Origin: an uncultured Flavobacteriaceae bacterium
GTDB taxonomy: Bacteria > Bacteroidota > Bacteroidia > Flavobacteriales > Flavobacteriaceae
Reading direction: 5' to 3'
Assembly (NCBI GenBank): GCA_937944485.1
Contig: CALDYU010000010.1
Span: 1-64,000, forward strand
Length of the DNA: 64,000 bases
The notes under the pieces were generated by a model. That model made no database searches. It saw only the letters and a list, made by a program, of their open reading frames with translations, and was not told the DNA's origin. The translations under genes were made by a program, and so were the position numbers. Below are positions 44,513-54,272 of the stretch, piece after piece. Numbering within the stretch: the first letter of the stretch is position 1; each line of letters begins with the position of its first letter.

Positions 44513-47500
44513 TCATTCTTTTTTTATAATCAATTGTGCATAAGATGATTTACCATTTTTATCTATAGTTGTAATATAGTAGTTGCCCGTTTGTAAGGCC
44601 TTAATTTCTAAACTGTAGGTATCAAGGGTCTTAACCGAGTCACCATCATAGGTTCTTACAAGGCGACCCTGCGCATCATAAATTGTAATTGTACGCACTA
44701 ACGTAGGTAATTTGAAACTTAAATTGGCTCGATTATTTGCCGGATTAGGTGATATTACCATTGCGTTTGCTGATTTACTATCAAGCGTCGAATCAATAAG
44801 TTCAAAATTCAACGATGAGGAGTTGCCCATTTCTCCTAGCAAACTATCCCCAGAATAAGGTGTCGCCGAAACTGTATAATTACCTAAAACAAAGGTGATT
44901 CCCTTATAATCGCCAATTGGCAAATCTTGATATAATGCATAAGGCACAAGACTTTCTGTGCGTGCTGTGGTCAACGCTCCCACTAAAGACAAACGAACAC
45001 TTTCTACGTCTGCTGTCGTATTTGCGCGGATGTCTAAATGGCTTGTTGGTAAATTATTAATATCAATGACCATCCCCTCTTCTAACAAAAATAAATCTTC
45101 ATTTGTATCTGCATTTACCAATACAAAATTGGTAATCGCTAAAGTACTATCGAATAGTTCAAAATTTAAACTAAATGTATCACCTGCGCTACCTTGTAAG
45201 CTATCTTCACTATAAGGAACTGCAGAGACCATGTAATTTCCTAATTGAAAGTCCGCACCTATATAATCACCAATAGGTAAATCTCTAAAAAAAGCATACG
45301 GCAATAAGCTTTCCGTACGTGAATTGTTTAATGCTCCTTCAATGCTTAATCGGACACTTTCTACAGCTGTTGTTGTATTAGCCCGAACATCTAAATGCAA
45401 TGTAGGTAAGGTATTTATATCAATGCGCATACCTTCTGCTAATTCGAAAAGAGCCTCATTAGTATCTGCATTTATCAAAGTGTAACTTTCTACAATTAAT
45501 TCTTGTGTGGCAAACACCTCTATCTGACCAGTGACGCTGTTCTCGCATTGCGTAATTTCATCAGTATACGTATAGGTGATTTCATAAAGGCCTGGACCTA
45601 AGGACGGATCAAACTGCCCGTCATTTACACCTATTCCACTATAAATTCCGTCTGCTGGCGATCCTTCAATTAATACTATGGGTTCATCTGTATCAAATAT
45701 CGCTTCAAAAGGCAGCAAGTTTACTTCGGGTAGCTCTGGGTTTTTCAAATTTAGTATCAGTTCTGCAGAACAATTATTGGCATCTGTCGCAGTTATTATA
45801 TATTCACCTTGACCCAAACCAGTTGCTGTATCACTATCTAAAGAAACATCATGGCTCCAGGAATAGTGAATTGGCTCAACTCCATTGACAACTGTTACTG
45901 TAATAGCACCATTCGCGCCATCACAAGTTTGTATTTCAGAAATAAGCTCTGGCTGAATTCTAAAATTCTCACAAGGATCAAACAATTCAAAATTCAAACT
46001 GAAGGCTTCGCCCATTTCTCCTCTCAAAACATCTATAGCGTAAGGAGTAGCCGTTACTTCATAACTACCAACTACAAAATTGGCTCCCATGTAGTCACCT
46101 ATAGGCAAATCTTGAAATAAGGCATAAGGAATAAGACTCTCTGTTCTGGAACTGTTTAAAGCTCCGCTAATAGCTAAACGAACACTTTCTACAGCATCAC
46201 TTGTATTTGCTCGAATGTCTAAACGCATTGTCGGTAATTGATTGATATCAATACGCATACCCGACTCTATGTCAAATAAATCTTCATTCGTATCCGCATT
46301 AATTAATGTAAAACTTTGAACAATTAATAGGGGTACTTCTTCAAATGGAAGAACAGTGACCAGTGCATTACATGACGTCTCATTTCCAGAATTATCAGTG
46401 GCTGTCAGCGTTACTTGATTTTCTCCAATATCTTCGATTGCAAACTGTAATTTGCTTGCTTCAATTTCGGTAACTTCACAATTATCTGTATTACTTTCAA
46501 TTAAATTTTCAATCGCAACAGTGGCGGTATCGTTAGCATCTAATTGAATCGTAAGATCTTTACAAACTAATATTGGTGGTGTAGCATCTTCTACCGTAAC
46601 AAGAAATTTACAGCTGCTAGTATTTCCACGGGTATCAGTTACCGTGGCCAAGACCTCAGTTATTCCTATTGGAAATAAAGAACCAGATTCGTGAGAAGTT
46701 TCTAAAGTTGCTTCAGATTGATTGTCAGAAAATACAATTTCAAATTCAACTATTGCCCCACAGGCATCAACATCATTTTGAACCACAATATTACTCGGAC
46801 ATTCAATCGTAGGATCTGTATTATCGTCTTCAACAACCACCACTACAGTCCATTGTTCAAAAGAACCATCTTGCGCTGTAACTGTATATACAAACGGATC
46901 ACTAAAATCTTGAATCACCCCTGAACTTGGTGAAACGGTTGCATCGTCAGAAATAGAAAACATAGGAATCAGTCGACTAGTATCCGTGCCAAATGGCATC
47001 GTTAACGATATGGTTTGATTAGCCAAATCGATATTTGTTTCACCTATTTGATTGGCAATGGAAAATGCCGTTATCGCATTCTCATCTGAAGGATTGAAAT
47101 CAACCGTTATCGTTTGTCCACATTCAGCTGTATTATTTGCGGCGTCAATAGCTTGCCACAGTATTGTAGTTACGCCGATAGGGTAAGGAGCATCGATTGC
47201 CAGTTGATCATTTCTTTCACCGCGAACTGTTAACTCTCCCTCACAAACATTACTGGCTTGAGGAGGTATCACCTCAACGAGAATAGCATTTCCATCTTCA
47301 GTGATTGTTGCAATATTGTCGGCGCAAATTATTTCTGGTGCCACATCGTCATTAATCAGTATACGCTGAGTACATGGTTCGGAAACATTTCCTGCTTCAT
47401 CAATCGCCACCCAAGTAATTATAGTTTCTCCTACTGGAAATGGAAATATCAAATCTAAATTATCACTACGTACGCCTTCAAATACTATAATACCATCACT

Positions 47501-48250
47501 ATTATCTGTGGCTGTTGGCAGTTCTGGAGGAAAAGTAGCACCGCAATTATCGACATCAGACATCATCATAACATCTTCTGGACATGTAATTAAAGGGCTT
47601 TCTGTATCATCGATATTCATTCCATTACCAGGAGACCCAACATCTACACCTGAATTACCATGTAAGGGCATGCTGACATAGACCGTATTTAAAGGGGTAT
47701 CAAGGCCTGCAATACTAAGAGACCAATTTGAACCGATACTATTATCGGCTTCGAGGTCGGTTAAAAAAACAGAAGCTTTACCATCATCATTTGGCCATCC
47801 GTTATCTGTATTATCATAAGTCAATTGTTCAATAGCATTTGTTTGCTGTTGATTATCACCTTGATAGCTTTCAAAGCTATCCCATATACCAATGGAATCA
47901 CCACCATTTCCCAGCGTTGGCCAAACGCTTACGGCAATTGCATTCACGTCACCCCATACCTCCTTAAATTGTTCTATTGAAATATTTTTGCCATTAAAAA
48001 ATACCGCTGAACTTTGTGCATCAATACTTCCGTTCGTAATATTAGCTTCAGCTAATGGGGTTGCTGCGCTATCATCAAAAACGTAACCGTTTAAATTGAT
48101 AGTTGCCGTACTTGAATTATATATTTCCACCCATTCCCAATTCGTATCAGTGCCGCTAGGGTTGTACATTATTTCTGTGATTATTAAATCTTGGGCAGTT
48201 CCAATTAGGGTAAAAAAAAGTGTAATTACTAAAATTTTTATTTGTTTCAT
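44513..48250 (-). CDS. T9SS-sorted surface protein with lamin-tail, HYR and SprB-like repeats
   Basis: The 1245-aa protein has a signal peptide (MKQIKILVITLFFTLIGTAQ). A lamin-tail domain follows (about 20-195; DLIITEIMYNPSGTDTNWEW). Several HYR domains (220-640) carry DNCGATFPPELPTATDNS and TIWVAIDEAGN-type motifs, with a DUF5018-like segment (ITAFSIANQIGETNIDL) between them. A module of about 115 residues occurs three times (SFTLINADTNEDLFDIESGM and variants). A SprB-like repeat (GAITVTVVNGVEPIHYSWSH) lies between the first and second. A T9SS type A sorting domain ends it (NPANNRANLSFKLP...YAQLIIKKE). It is probably secreted or surface bound, with an adhesion-type build and no catalytic domain seen. 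Confidence 0.87.
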   Translation of the reverse strand: MKQIKILVITLFFTLIGTAQDLIITEIMYNPSGTDTNWEWVEIYNSSTATINLNGYVFDDSAATPLAEANITNGSIDAQSSAVFFNGKNISIEQFKEVWGDVNAIAVSVWPTLGNGGDSIGIWDSFESYQGDNQQQTNAIEQLTYDNTDNGWPNDDGKASVFLTDLEADNSIGSNWSLSIAGLDTPLNTVYVSMPLHGNSGVDVGSPGNGMNIDDTESPLITCPEDVMMMSDVDNCGATFPPELPTATDNSDGIIVFEGVRSDNLDLIFPFPVGETIITWVAIDEAGNVSEPCTQRILINDDVAPEIICADNIATITEDGNAILVEVIPPQASNVCEGELTVRGERNDQLAIDAPYPIGVTTILWQAIDAANNTAECGQTITVDFNPSDENAITAFSIANQIGETNIDLANQTISLTMPFGTDTSRLIPMFSISDDATVSPSSGVIQDFSDPFVYTVTAQDGSFEQWTVVVVVEDDNTDPTIECPSNIVVQNDVDACGAIVEFEIVFSDNQSEATLETSHESGSLFPIGITEVLATVTDTRGNTSSCKFLVTVEDATPPILVCKDLTIQLDANDTATVAIENLIESNTDNCEVTEIEASKLQFAIEDIGENQVTLTATDNSGNETSCNALVTVLPFEEVPLLIVQSFTLINADTNEDLFDIESGMRIDINQLPTMRLDIRANTSDAVESVRLAISGALNSSRTESLIPYALFQDLPIGDYMGANFVVGSYEVTATPYAIDVLRGEMGEAFSLNFELFDPCENFRIQPELISEIQTCDGANGAITVTVVNGVEPIHYSWSHDVSLDSDTATGLGQGEYIITATDANNCSAELILNLKNPELPEVNLLPFEAIFDTDEPIVLIEGSPADGIYSGIGVNDGQFDPSLGPGLYEITYTYTDEITQCENSVTGQIEVFATQELIVESYTLINADTNEALFELAEGMRIDINTLPTLHLDVRANTTTAVESVRLSIEGALNNSRTESLLPYAFFRDLPIGDYIGADFQLGNYMVSAVPYSEDSLQGSAGDTFSLNFELFDSTLAITNFVLVNADTNEDLFLLEEGMVIDINNLPTSHLDIRANTTADVESVRLSLVGALTTARTESLVPYALYQDLPIGDYKGITFVLGNYTVSATPYSGDSLLGEMGNSSSLNFELIDSTLDSKSANAMVISPNPANNRANLSFKLPTLVRTITIYDAQGRLVRTYDGDSVKTLDTYSLEIKALQTGNYYITTIDKNGKSSYAQLIIKKE

Positions 48251-48450
48251 TTGATGGTTGTTATTTGTTTGTAAGATTTTTCTGATTTTTTAACAACGTC
48301 TTCAAAATGAAAAAAGTATGACGTAGTATCGATAAAATGTATTATTTCATCGATGAATAACCAAAATTGACTATGTAATAGTCATATCGAGATAGTTCTA
48401 GTTCTTTTGTAAATAGTTCGTAACTGCTACGACTTAAATAAAAAACAATC

Positions 48451-48954
48451 ATGTACAAACGAACCTGTTTCTTTATATTTCTATGCCTTTGCCTATCATC
48501 TAACTTATGGTCGCAAGCAATGAACTCAGAAAAGTTATCTACCCTCATCACTCAGGTTTCCGATACCGTAATTACAAATGGTAATTCGTTGCATTTTTTT
48601 TACAAAGAGCGCCCCTTGATTTGTGTTTATGATGAAAATTCAAATCGTATGCGAATCATTTCACCGATTGTGGAAACTAAAGATTTAGAAGAAGAGCAAC
48701 TATTAAATGCTTTGGTTGCTAATTTTCATTCAGCATTAGATGTCAAGTATGCTCTCAGTGATGAAATTATGTGGTCGGTTTTCATTCATCCTCTTCAAGA
48801 ATTAAGTGACCACCAAGTATTAGATGCGATCGAACAAGTATACGCGGCAAGTATAACTTTTGGAAGCTCTTACTCCAGTACTCATTTGGTATTCCCCGGA
48901 AATACGAAGAAAAAAGAAGCTCCTAAATCAAAAAAGTTGATAAAAAGAGATTAG
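48451..48954 (+). CDS. Uncharacterised small secreted protein
   Basis: I do not recognise this 167-aa protein. It has a signal peptide (MYKRTCFFIFLCLCLSSNLW) and a mixed alpha/beta body, with RPLICVYDENSNRMRIISPI and LLNALVANFHSALDVKYAL. A short lysine-rich tail (KKKEAPKSKKLIKRD) ends it. The strand-helix order is reminiscent of YbjN/chaperone-like folds, but without clear motifs. It overlaps the acyltransferase gene by 4 bp tail to tail. Confidence 0.6.
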   Translation: MYKRTCFFIFLCLCLSSNLWSQAMNSEKLSTLITQVSDTVITNGNSLHFFYKERPLICVYDENSNRMRIISPIVETKDLEEEQLLNALVANFHSALDVKYALSDEIMWSVFIHPLQELSDHQVLDAIEQVYAASITFGSSYSSTHLVFPGNTKKKEAPKSKKLIKRD

Positions 48955-49493
48955 AAACTATTTTCAGGTATTTTGCCTTTTACATTTTTATAAAAAGCTT
49001 TGTAGCTATTAAAATCTGCAATTCTATTGTTTGTTGTATAAAGTGGTTTTGATAATTTAACTTGCTTGTTACCAAAATCAAAAGCCACTAAAACGATAGG
49101 GACTTTTGCGGCCTTTGCGATAAAGTAAAATCCTGTTTTCCATGCTGTAACTTTTTTACGAGTACCTTCTGGTGCCAGAGCTAGACGGAATATTTTACGT
49201 TCTTTGAATAAAGCGGCGGTGGCACTAACAGTGTCGTTATTCTTGGTACGGTCAATAGGCGCACCTCCCCACCATCTGAATAACCATCCATAAGGAGCTT
49301 TAAACAAGCTCTTTTTACCAATCCAATTAATTTGTTCATTCCAGAGTTTACGAATTAATAATCCCAAGAAAAAATCTAAATTACTCGTATGCGGAACAAC
49401 AATAAACACACACTTATTTATATGAAAGGGAAAATCACCAACAATCTTCCATCTCATAATTTTAAAATAAATAAACTTTGCTAATCGCTGCAC
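48951..49493 (-). CDS. 1-acyl-glycerol-3-phosphate acyltransferase-like protein (PlsC family)
   Basis: This 180-aa, rather short member of the LPLAT/PlsC superfamily carries the acyltransferase HxxxxD motif in VVPHTSNLDFFLG and the glycerolipid-binding EGTR motif in LALAPEGTRKK. There is no clear membrane helix beyond the first hydrophobic stretch. It may acylate lysophosphatidate or another membrane lipid. It is last in the minus-strand cluster kdsB-HAD-KdnB-like, 36 bp after the latter, which hints at a role in outer-membrane lipid or LPS assembly. Confidence 0.85.
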   Translation of the reverse strand: MQRLAKFIYFKIMRWKIVGDFPFHINKCVFIVVPHTSNLDFFLGLLIRKLWNEQINWIGKKSLFKAPYGWLFRWWGGAPIDRTKNNDTVSATAALFKERKIFRLALAPEGTRKKVTAWKTGFYFIAKAAKVPIVLVAFDFGNKQVKLSKPLYTTNNRIADFNSYKAFYKNVKGKIPENSF

Positions 49494-49529
49494 GCGAGGA
49501 ATATACGGAAGAATATCAAAGTACGCCTA

Positions 49530-50657
49530 TTATAGTCGCCGATAAATTGATTTTAGTTTCTCGGGAGTTATCGTATCACGCCAATTTTTCCCCAAAGCAT
49601 TTTCCCACAAGGGCTCCATACTAAGGGCAACTTCTATCATTTTATCAAAACCTTCTTCACATAACGTATTGCAAATTCCTGTTGGGAGTTCAATATTATG
49701 TCTTGCTTTCATTTCATGAAACAACAAAACTCCCTCAGGATAAAATTCTTCTAAATGTTGAAAAACGATACAATTACCAATTCCGTGTTTGATACCAAGA
49801 CTAAAGGATAATCCATAACTTAATGCATGAGCTACACCCACCTGAGAGTAAGCAATACTCATTCCTCCATGCCATGAGGCCATCATTAATTTATCACGAG
49901 CATCAACGTCAGAAAGATCATTTAAATACACTTCTTTACATAAAGCTAAGGCCTTCTCGCCATAACTTTGACTGAAGGCATTCAGAAAAGTTCCGTGAAG
50001 AGATTCTATACAATGTATATAACAATCCATGCCTGTATAAAACCATTGCTCTTTTGATACGCCTATAGTTAAATCTGGATCTAAAATCACTTGATCAAAT
50101 GTGGTGTAATCTGAATTAATGCCAAGTTTCTTATCAGGTCCTAAAAGCACTGTTGTACGAGAAACTTCTGCTCCGGTTCCACTAATTGTTGGTATGCCAA
50201 CATGATAAATCGCTGGCTTTTGAACCAAATCCCAACCTTGATAATCCGCAGCATCACCCTTATTATTCAGCATTATTGCAACGGCTTTGGCTAAGTCTAA
50301 TAAAGTACCCCCACCAATACCTACAATACCTGATGGTAATTCAGTAAACTCTTTTAAAATTTGCTTTACCAGTGCATCAACCTGCAATGTTTTAGGTTCT
50401 TCATCAGCGGAAATAAAAACAATTTTATCATTAAAAATAGCAGGTATCCTTCTGGCTACATCATGACCTTCAAAAACATCGTCAACCAAAAAAATAATGG
50501 GAGCGTCTGAATGACGTCTTTTTGTGAGCAAAATATCACCCAATTGGTCAAAGCTACCTTTTCCAAATAAAACACGCGGCACCATGGGAAAGTTCCTAAA
50601 AATTTCCTTTTTTGTATTTTTTAGTTCGACGTTTTTATGTTCTCTACTTAGATCCAT
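49530..50657 (-). CDS. Iron-containing alcohol dehydrogenase, KdnB-like (Kdo 8-oxidase candidate)
   Basis: This 375-aa group III metal-dependent dehydrogenase has a GIGGGTLLDLAKAVA nucleotide loop, PTISGTGAEVSRTTVL and metal ligands in MDCYIHCIES, VAHALSYGLS and IKHGIGNC. The N-terminal part (FPMVPRVLFGKGSFDQLGDI) resembles KdnB. In Shewanella, KdnB oxidises C8 of Kdo before the aminotransferase KdnA makes 8-amino-Kdo. The gene is 8 bp from the HAD gene and two genes from kdsB, the Kdo cytidylyltransferase, which supports the reading. No kdnA is in the window. A generic alcohol dehydrogenase remains possible. Confidence 0.7.
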   Translation of the reverse strand: MDLSREHKNVELKNTKKEIFRNFPMVPRVLFGKGSFDQLGDILLTKRRHSDAPIIFLVDDVFEGHDVARRIPAIFNDKIVFISADEEPKTLQVDALVKQILKEFTELPSGIVGIGGGTLLDLAKAVAIMLNNKGDAADYQGWDLVQKPAIYHVGIPTISGTGAEVSRTTVLLGPDKKLGINSDYTTFDQVILDPDLTIGVSKEQWFYTGMDCYIHCIESLHGTFLNAFSQSYGEKALALCKEVYLNDLSDVDARDKLMMASWHGGMSIAYSQVGVAHALSYGLSFSLGIKHGIGNCIVFQHLEEFYPEGVLLFHEMKARHNIELPTGICNTLCEEGFDKMIEVALSMEPLWENALGKNWRDTITPEKLKSIYRRL

Positions 50658-50665
50658 AATTCATA

Positions 50666-51364
50666 CTACAAGTAGTTCAACACTTCTTTTAAAGCATTTA
50701 TTTTTAGATAATTAACCTCACTTTTATTTACCGCAACTTCTTCATGTTTCCAAGTGGTATGAAAAGGCACATGAATCGCGTGACCACCAATATTGACAAT
50801 GGGTAAAACATCAGATTTTAGAGAATTACCTATCATTAAAAATTCTTTTACATCTATTTCTAAATGATCTAGTAAATTTAGATAGTTTTCTTCTTTCTTA
50901 TCACTTAATACCTCTATATGGTGGAAGTACTTTGTCAAGCCAGAGTTCTTAATTTTTCGTTCTTGATCTAACAAATCGCCTTTAGTCAAAACTATAAGTT
51001 TATACTTTTTTTTAAGAACTTGCAATACCTCCTTTACTCCATCAAGTAATTCTACAGGCTTGAGAATCATATCTTTTCCAAGATTCAAAATTTTCGAAAT
51101 CGTTGCTTGCGAAACACTATTATTTGAAATTTCTAAGGCCGACTCAATCATAGAGAGCGTAAAACCTTTGATTCCATATCCATACGTCGCTAAATTTTTC
51201 ATTTCCATTTTAAATAGTTCTTGATCAATCTTATTTTTTGTTTCAAAACTATCTAGAAGGGAAGCAAACTCTTCCTCGGCATTTCTAAAATACGTTTCAT
51301 TAACCCATAAGGTATCATCAGCATCAAAAGCAATAACCTTAATATCACTAAAATCTAACCCCAT
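50666..51364 (-). CDS. HAD-superfamily hydrolase
   Basis: The 232-aa enzyme has motif [10 protein letters not shown], motif II LTKGD and a C-terminal motif with [18 protein letters not shown] helical cap sits between motifs I and II, so it is the YjjG/haloacid-dehalogenase type, larger than the cap-less KdsC. It is probably a phosphatase of unknown substrate. It overlaps kdsB by 10 bp and is 8 bp from the KdnB-like gene, so it is translationally coupled in a Kdo-related operon. Confidence 0.85.
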   Translation of the reverse strand: MGLDFSDIKVIAFDADDTLWVNETYFRNAEEEFASLLDSFETKNKIDQELFKMEMKNLATYGYGIKGFTLSMIESALEISNNSVSQATISKILNLGKDMILKPVELLDGVKEVLQVLKKKYKLIVLTKGDLLDQERKIKNSGLTKYFHHIEVLSDKKEENYLNLLDHLEIDVKEFLMIGNSLKSDVLPIVNIGGHAIHVPFHTTWKHEEVAVNKSEVNYLKINALKEVLNYL

Positions 51365-52083
51365 GCTTCTTGCGCCCGTTTTAAATCTTCAGGAGTATCA
51401 ATTTCAATGCCACTAACGGTAGTTTCTACCATTTTTATTTTTTTTCCATATTCCAAATAACGAATCGCTTCTATTTTTTCGGCCTCTTCTAATACTAACA
51501 TGGGTAATCTCTTAAAAGCCATCAATGCACTTTTTCTAAATGCATATACACCTTTGTGCTTGTAATAAGTGATTATCTTTTCTTTTGCCCTAGGATAAGG
51601 TATTGGTGAACGTGAAAAATACAAGGCGAAATTTCTATGATCTACTATAACCTTCACCGTATTCGGGTTAGCAATTTCATCTTTATCAGTAATCTTAACC
51701 ATTAAGGACGCTAGGTCAATTTCTTTATTGGTATCGTTCTCAAACACCCTTAAAACGCTAGCTAAACTTTCCTGATCAGTAAATGGTTCATCGCCTTGAA
51801 CATTAACAATGATATCAACGTTCATTTCGGCGACCGCTTCTGCAATGCGATCACTACCACATTCATGTTCTTCTATACTCATGATAGCTTTACCTCCTGC
51901 TTGAACAATTACATCAAAAATAACAGTGCTATCCGTTACTACATAAACCTCATCAAATAGATTGGTGCGTACCGTAGCTTCATAAGTTCTTAGAATTACA
52001 GGTTTACCCGACAAATCTTGCATCAATTTTGCAGGAAATCTTGACGCTGCATAACGAGCCGGGATCATCGCAATTGTTTTCAC
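51355..52083 (-). CDS. kdsB: 3-deoxy-manno-octulosonate cytidylyltransferase (CMP-Kdo synthetase)
   Basis: The 242-aa enzyme activates Kdo with CTP to CMP-Kdo for lipopolysaccharide inner-core assembly. Family motifs are [16 protein letters not shown], the metal-binding VNVQGDEPF and [16 protein letters not shown], and the C-terminal [15 protein letters not shown]. The length matches the family (about 245-250). It is cytoplasmic. It follows the DUF4126 gene by 20 bp. Confidence 0.96.
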   Translation of the reverse strand: MKTIAMIPARYAASRFPAKLMQDLSGKPVILRTYEATVRTNLFDEVYVVTDSTVIFDVIVQAGGKAIMSIEEHECGSDRIAEAVAEMNVDIIVNVQGDEPFTDQESLASVLRVFENDTNKEIDLASLMVKITDKDEIANPNTVKVIVDHRNFALYFSRSPIPYPRAKEKIITYYKHKGVYAFRKSALMAFKRLPMLVLEEAEKIEAIRYLEYGKKIKMVETTVSGIEIDTPEDLKRAQEAWG

Positions 52084-52103
52084 TATGTTGTTTTTATAAA
52101 GAG

Positions 52104-52673
52104 TTAACTATTTCTCTTCGGTCTTAATTTTCGATAAATACTAAATATGATCACAAGTATTAGAATTACTAAAATAATTCCTAATACTGGTGCAAATATT
52201 GAGGCCGTTGTTACCGCAACTGCAGTACCTGTTTCAACGGTGGAGACTATCGGGTTGGCCACACCACCAGTAGTAGCCGTAGAGGCTAATCTGCTTGTTG
52301 CGCCGGCTCCTTTAATTGCAGTTGCCGTACCACCGCCAGCTATTATAGCCAATGACCACGTTACAACGGGGTCTAAACCGGCGACTGTACTTACCATTAC
52401 CGCAGTACCTGCAACGGCAGCAAGTGGCACAGCCAAACTGTCTAAAACATTATCTACCCAGGGAATGTAATACCCAAAAATTTCTACCAGAGTGGCAACC
52501 CCTAAAGTAATTACTGCAGCGAGGCTTCCAATCCACTGCCAACTTTCATTAAGATCAAAATCGGTAAAATAAGATGTAAGACTTAAAGCAAATAAGGGTA
52601 AAAACACGCGGAAGCCAACGGATGCTGCAAGTCCGATTCCTAGAAATATACTGAGTACTGTTTCGGTGGTCAA
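52104..52673 (-). CDS. DUF4126-family membrane protein
   Basis: The 189-aa protein has about five hydrophobic segments, Gly/Ala/Thr-rich, starting [21 protein letters not shown] repeated small-residue stretch follows ([39 protein letters not shown]), with a final helix [14 protein letters not shown] and a basic tail. DUF4126 proteins are small inner-membrane proteins of unknown function. It may be the first gene of the kdsB cluster by spacing. Confidence 0.8.
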   Translation of the reverse strand: MTTETVLSIFLGIGLAASVGFRVFLPLFALSLTSYFTDFDLNESWQWIGSLAAVITLGVATLVEIFGYYIPWVDNVLDSLAVPLAAVAGTAVMVSTVAGLDPVVTWSLAIIAGGGTATAIKGAGATSRLASTATTGGVANPIVSTVETGTAVAVTTASIFAPVLGIILVILILVIIFSIYRKLRPKRNS

Positions 52674-52733
52674 GCCTTATGTTTTAGTTCTTTGAGGAAT
52701 GCGCTATAAAACGCCTTAAAGCTCAAATTTAAT

Positions 52734-54224
52734 CTATTCTGCATCAAGAAAAAAATCATCTTTAAATCCGATAAGATACAACTGCTGCTTGGCTCTAGTT
52801 ACTGCGGTATATAACCACCTTAAATACTCTTTATCAACCCCATTGGGCAAATAAGGCTGTTCTACAAAAACGGTATTCCATTGCCCACCTTGAGATTTAT
52901 GACATGTGATCGCATATGAGAACTTAACCTGTAAAGCATTAAAATACTTGTTAGATTTTACACCTAAAAACTTTTTATATTTTGAAATCTCGCTTGCATA
53001 ATCTTCCATCACGTTTTGATACAAACGATTTCCATCTTCGTACGATAAAGAAGGCGTAACTGCCTGTATCGTATCTAAAAGTAAAACCGTTTCAAAAGGT
53101 TTAATATTTGGGTAATCAACCAATTGCACTTTTACTTCGGCAAACTTGAAACTATATAATTCTTTAATTGAAAAAATTTCTAAGATTTCAATGATATCAC
53201 CATTGGCAATAAAACCGGCTTCAGACTTCGGTTGTAACCAAAAATAATTATTCTTAACAACCATCATAAAGTCACCAACAGCAATTTCATTTTCTAAAAA
53301 TAAAATACGTTGCCTAATATTTTCATTATACAGGTTTGCACGCTTATTTGAGCGTACTATAAAAGCGGTTTCCTCTTTCCCATTTTTAGCATAAGAAGTA
53401 TCTATAGCTTCTTGAATTTCGTTACCATCAATTAGACGTACTATATCCTTAAAAGTGTTGACATTAAATTGAAAGCTTTCATAAAATTCTTCTTGTAACT
53501 GCTCTCGCAATAGCGTAGCATTCATTAGTATTCCTGAATTTTCAGATTGGCGCACAACCTCGTCTAATTCTAAGCGTATAACTTGTTTGTTATAATTCAG
53601 CTCTAACTTATCTGCATCGAGTGCAGGACTCAAATTTAATCGTATCGGAGGTAGTTGAGCTGTATCTCCAATTAATATGAGTTTGCAATTGTGACCTGAA
53701 TAAATAAACATTAAAAGATCATCTAATAACGATCCGTTTTCAAAAAGCTTAGAATCTGCGGGTGTATCTGGTATCATTGAAGCTTCATCAACAATAAACA
53801 CAGTATTTCTATGCTTGTTAGGCGCCAATACAAATTGAACCCCACCACCACTTTGTTTTTTTGGAAAATATATTTTTCTATGGATGGTAAAGGCCTGCGC
53901 ATTTGAATAATTTGACATCACCTTAGCGGCTCTACCCGTTGGAGCCATCAAGACCGATTTCATTGTGGTTTTCCAAAGACTATTCACTAAAGTTCCAACT
54001 AAAGTCGTTTTACCAGTTCCGGCGAAACCTTTTAAAAGAAAAATGGCATCTTTTTTGTTGCTTAAAATGTAAGAAGCTAATTGCTTTAATGCTACCTCTT
54101 GTTTGAGTGTAGGATCATGCGGGAATTTATCTGATAAAATGGCGTAAAATGACGCGTCTGAAAGCGAATTCATAGATGCGCTAAGATAATCAGTATTTTT
54201 GGGCAAAAACCTTTTGCGATTCAA
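52734..54224 (-). CDS. RecD-like superfamily 1 helicase / AAA ATPase
   Basis: The 496-aa protein has Walker A KGFAGTGKTTLVGTL, motif Ia MAPTGRAAKVMS, Walker B VFIVDEASMI, motif III LILIGDTAQLPPI and the C-terminal UvrD_C_2 block YAITCHKSQGGQWNTVFVEQ followed by YTAVTRAKQQLYLIG. It is shorter than RecD2 and lacks the N-terminal extension, matching the small RecD-like helicases of flavobacteria. A role in DNA repair or replication is inferred. An in-frame internal ATG at codon 18 is an alternative start. Confidence 0.85.
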   Translation of the reverse strand: MNRKRFLPKNTDYLSASMNSLSDASFYAILSDKFPHDPTLKQEVALKQLASYILSNKKDAIFLLKGFAGTGKTTLVGTLVNSLWKTTMKSVLMAPTGRAAKVMSNYSNAQAFTIHRKIYFPKKQSGGGVQFVLAPNKHRNTVFIVDEASMIPDTPADSKLFENGSLLDDLLMFIYSGHNCKLILIGDTAQLPPIRLNLSPALDADKLELNYNKQVIRLELDEVVRQSENSGILMNATLLREQLQEEFYESFQFNVNTFKDIVRLIDGNEIQEAIDTSYAKNGKEETAFIVRSNKRANLYNENIRQRILFLENEIAVGDFMMVVKNNYFWLQPKSEAGFIANGDIIEILEIFSIKELYSFKFAEVKVQLVDYPNIKPFETVLLLDTIQAVTPSLSYEDGNRLYQNVMEDYASEISKYKKFLGVKSNKYFNALQVKFSYAITCHKSQGGQWNTVFVEQPYLPNGVDKEYLRWLYTAVTRAKQQLYLIGFKDDFFLDAE

Positions 54225-54272
54225 AAAAAAATGTAAATTTGTGTTTATGCCAAACTTAAAAATTATATAGAT

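Noticed and set aside
50666-51364. KdsC (Kdo-8-phosphate phosphatase) for the HAD gene next to kdsB
   Set aside because: KdsC is about 170-190 aa without a cap domain. This protein is 232 aa with a helical cap and YjjG-like motifs.
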